NCBI RefSeq assembly: GCF_000019785.1
Contig: NC_010524.1
Span: 2,418,001-2,482,000, forward strand
Origin: Leptothrix cholodnii SP-6
Lineage (GTDB): Bacteria > Pseudomonadota > Gammaproteobacteria > Burkholderiales > Burkholderiaceae_C
Length of the DNA: 64,000 bases
Reading direction: 5' to 3'
The notes beneath the pieces are model-generated. The model ran no database searches and had not been told where the DNA came from. It saw only the letters and a program-made list of their open reading frames with translations. Every line of letters starts with the position of its first letter. Position 1 is the stretch's first letter. The position numbers and the translations under genes are program-made. Positions 62,395 to 64,000 of this stretch are shown piece after piece.

Positions 62395-62733
62395 ATGTCC
62401 ACCTATCAAGAACTGATTGCCCAGCGTGCTGCCCTTGAAAAGCAGACCGCCGATCTCGAAAAACAGATCGCAGACACTTTGAAGGCTGAACGCAGCAATG
62501 TGATCAACCAGATCAAGACGCTGATGGCCGACCATGGCATTACCGCCGCCGATCTGGGCGGCAAGGTCGGGCGCCCGCCCAAGGCAGCGGTGGCCGGCGC
62601 GCAGCCTCGCAAGGTTGCGGCCAAATTCCGCGACCCCTCGACCGGCGAAACCTGGTCCGGCCGCGGCCTCAAGCCCAAGTGGCTGACGGCCGCACTGGAA
62701 TCCGGCCGCAAGATCGAAGAATTCACTCTTTGA
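62395..62733 (+). CDS. H-NS-family nucleoid protein (Bv3F/BpH3 type)
   Basis: 112 aa. N-terminal coiled coil (AALEKQTADLEKQIADTLK) for oligomerisation, an AT-hook-like GRPPKA in the linker, and the DNA-binding core KFRDPSTGETWSGRGLKP. Short beta-proteobacterial H-NS homologue that silences AT-rich foreign DNA. Monocistronic with a strong terminator. Confidence 0.92.
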   Translation: MSTYQELIAQRAALEKQTADLEKQIADTLKAERSNVINQIKTLMADHGITAADLGGKVGRPPKAAVAGAQPRKVAAKFRDPSTGETWSGRGLKPKWLTAALESGRKIEEFTL

Positions 62734-62816
62734 AGCAGAAACTGCCGTGATCGACCGGTTTTCGATTCGATTCGCCGACTGCACCTAGCCGCAATCGATC
62801 AACCCTGGTCATCTGA

Positions 62817-62842
62817 AGCGGGCGTCTATCGCCCGCTTTTTT
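62817..62842 (+). terminator. Terminator of the H-NS-family gene
   Basis: AGCGGGCG-TCTAT-CGCCCGCT followed by T-run, 84 bp after the stop. Confidence 0.88.
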
Positions 62843-62987
62843 CATGGATCGTCGCGTCCTGCGCTCGGCACGCTGCGGCAGACCGCCGGGCCGCGGCCTG
62901 CGCCAGGTCAGCCGACGTTCAGACAGCGATTGACAGTGAACTGCTCGGTACCTATGCTCGCGCAGTGATTTTTTCACGACTTGCAAA

Positions 62988-63716
62988 ATGCTTCAGATTC
63001 GCACCTTTTTCAGACTTGCCTGCGTGGTCGCCCTGACCGGCCTGGGCCTGGGTGCGTCTGCTGCGCCGGTCGACGCCGGCGCCGCGCCTGTCGTGTCGAC
63101 CGCCGTCCCCGCCAAGCCGACCAATCTGATCGGCACCAGCGCCGACGCCGTGGCGCGATTCCTTCAGGAGTCCGGCGTGCTGGCCAGCACGGAGACTGCC
63201 GGTGCCTCGACCGACGCGCTGATGCAGCAGGTGCGCAACACCGCGTCCGATCTGGTGGTGTCGGCGATGGATTTCCTGGGCGTCCGGTATCGGCGTGGTG
63301 GCACGTCGGCCGACACCGGCTTCGACTGCAGCGGCTTCACCCGTCACGTGTTCGAGAACAGCGTCGGCCTGCTGCTGCCGCGCCGCTCACGCGACCAGGC
63401 CAGCCTGGCCGGCCTGCTGAACGTCAAGCGCGATGAACTCAAGCCTGGCGATCTGGTGTTCTTCAACACCATGCGCAGCGCGTTTTCGCACGTGGGCATC
63501 TATGTCGGCGACGGCAAGTTCATCCACTCGCCGCGCACGGGCAGCACGGTGCGCATCGAAGACATGGGCGAGGCCTACTGGACCAAGCGCTTCAATGGCG
63601 CCCGGCGTGCGCCGAGCCTCGCCGAGTCGTCCTCGCTGTCGGCCAAGCTCCAGGCCGAGGTTCAGGCCAAGACCTCGGCCTTTTCCGGCGACGCATCGGT
63701 TTCAGCCACCCGCTGA
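62988..63716 (+). CDS. NlpC/P60 (C40) cell-wall peptidase
   Basis: 242 aa with signal peptide (LACVVALTGLGLGASAAP). Catalytic Cys114 in GFDCSGF, His168 in SHVGIYVG and His180 in FIHSPR; LGVRYRRGGTS before the Cys is the usual lead-in. Cuts peptidoglycan stem peptides in the periplasm. Ala/Ser-rich C-terminal tail. Confidence 0.92.
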   Translation: MLQIRTFFRLACVVALTGLGLGASAAPVDAGAAPVVSTAVPAKPTNLIGTSADAVARFLQESGVLASTETAGASTDALMQQVRNTASDLVVSAMDFLGVRYRRGGTSADTGFDCSGFTRHVFENSVGLLLPRRSRDQASLAGLLNVKRDELKPGDLVFFNTMRSAFSHVGIYVGDGKFIHSPRTGSTVRIEDMGEAYWTKRFNGARRAPSLAESSSLSAKLQAEVQAKTSAFSGDASVSATR

Positions 63717-63782
63717 TCCCGTCCGGAGGTCTGCTTGCCCTGCACGGCGTCGGGGCGGTGAGGTGCAGGCGACAATCGAGCC

Positions 63783-64000
63783 ATGTCTGAACGCAACATC
63801 ATCGCGATAACGCCCCTCTCGCCGCGCGGCCTGCGGGTGGCGATTCCGGCCACGAGCCCGGACGACGCGGGCAGTCCCCTCGTCGATGCGCTGGGCCGGC
63901 CGCTTCGCGATCTGCGGATCTCGGTCACCGACCGCTGCAACTTCCGCTGCAGCTACTGCATGCCCAAGGAGGTGTTCGACAAGAACCACCAGTTCCTGCC
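63783..64000 (+). CDS. moaA: MoaA, GTP 3',8-cyclase (3' end outside window)
   Basis: First 72 codons. [21 protein letters not shown] gives the radical-SAM cluster CxxxCxxC at C52, C56, C59, followed by MPKEVF, specific to MoaA. First step of molybdenum cofactor synthesis. About 40 extra N-terminal residues compared with E. coli. Confidence 0.93.
   Translation, partial: MSERNIIAITPLSPRGLRVAIPATSPDDAGSPLVDALGRPLRDLRISVTDRCNFRCSYCMPKEVFDKNHQFL

Overview
The window is high-GC DNA of a beta-proteobacterium, most likely Burkholderiales (a Leptothrix/Sphaerotilus/Rubrivivax-type genus). This rests on the style of its PPK2, ArgA, YggX, FbpA and H-NS-type proteins and on a GC-rich Fur box; the genus is a guess.

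Layout. 1-17,067 and 61,111-64,000 are chromosome. The left flank holds the end of a CbbR-like LysR regulator, an M16 peptidase, a PPK2 polyphosphate kinase, a TumE/TumA-type toxin-antitoxin pair with a palindromic operator, tRNA-Pro(TGG), and a sugar (probably fructose) utilisation locus: PfkB kinase divergent from a periplasmic binding protein, permease, ATPase, RbsD/FucU-fold protein and ROK regulator. HrpA helicase, a VOC protein, N-acetylglutamate synthase (argA) and yggX follow. The right flank carries a Fur-controlled iron-binding protein gene (fbpA-like), an H-NS-family gene, an NlpC/P60 peptidase and the start of moaA.

17,068-61,110 is one 44.0-kb transposable (Mu-type) prophage. Its ends are supported by a 6-bp target duplication (GCCGAT), TG...CA termini and end-binding motifs at identical distances from both ends. 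It sits in the loop of an intrinsic terminator. The early region reads rightward from 48.36 kb: BcepMu gp16-like protein, DDE transposase A, MuB-like ATPase, DUF3164, GemA and a Mor/C-type activator. The repressor reads leftward, followed by a probable lysogenic-conversion operon: a lipoprotein, a small protein, a DUF4747-like protein and a four-helix membrane protein. The late region also reads leftward: lysis, a diversity-generating retroelement, Mu-like head genes, then a lambda/siphovirus-like tail with a programmed -1 frameshift. An IS3-family element (57,029-58,270) splits the DUF3164 gene.

The most interesting content is the complete diversity-generating retroelement at 40.86-44.15 kb: variable protein, VR, Avd, TR, spacer and RT. 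TR and VR are 117 bp each and differ at 11 positions, every one an A in the template. Also notable are a three-copy late-promoter-like element placed exactly 50 bp before three late operons, the DUF4747/membrane-protein pair as a candidate exclusion system, and a possible Acb2-like anti-CBASS protein near the right end.
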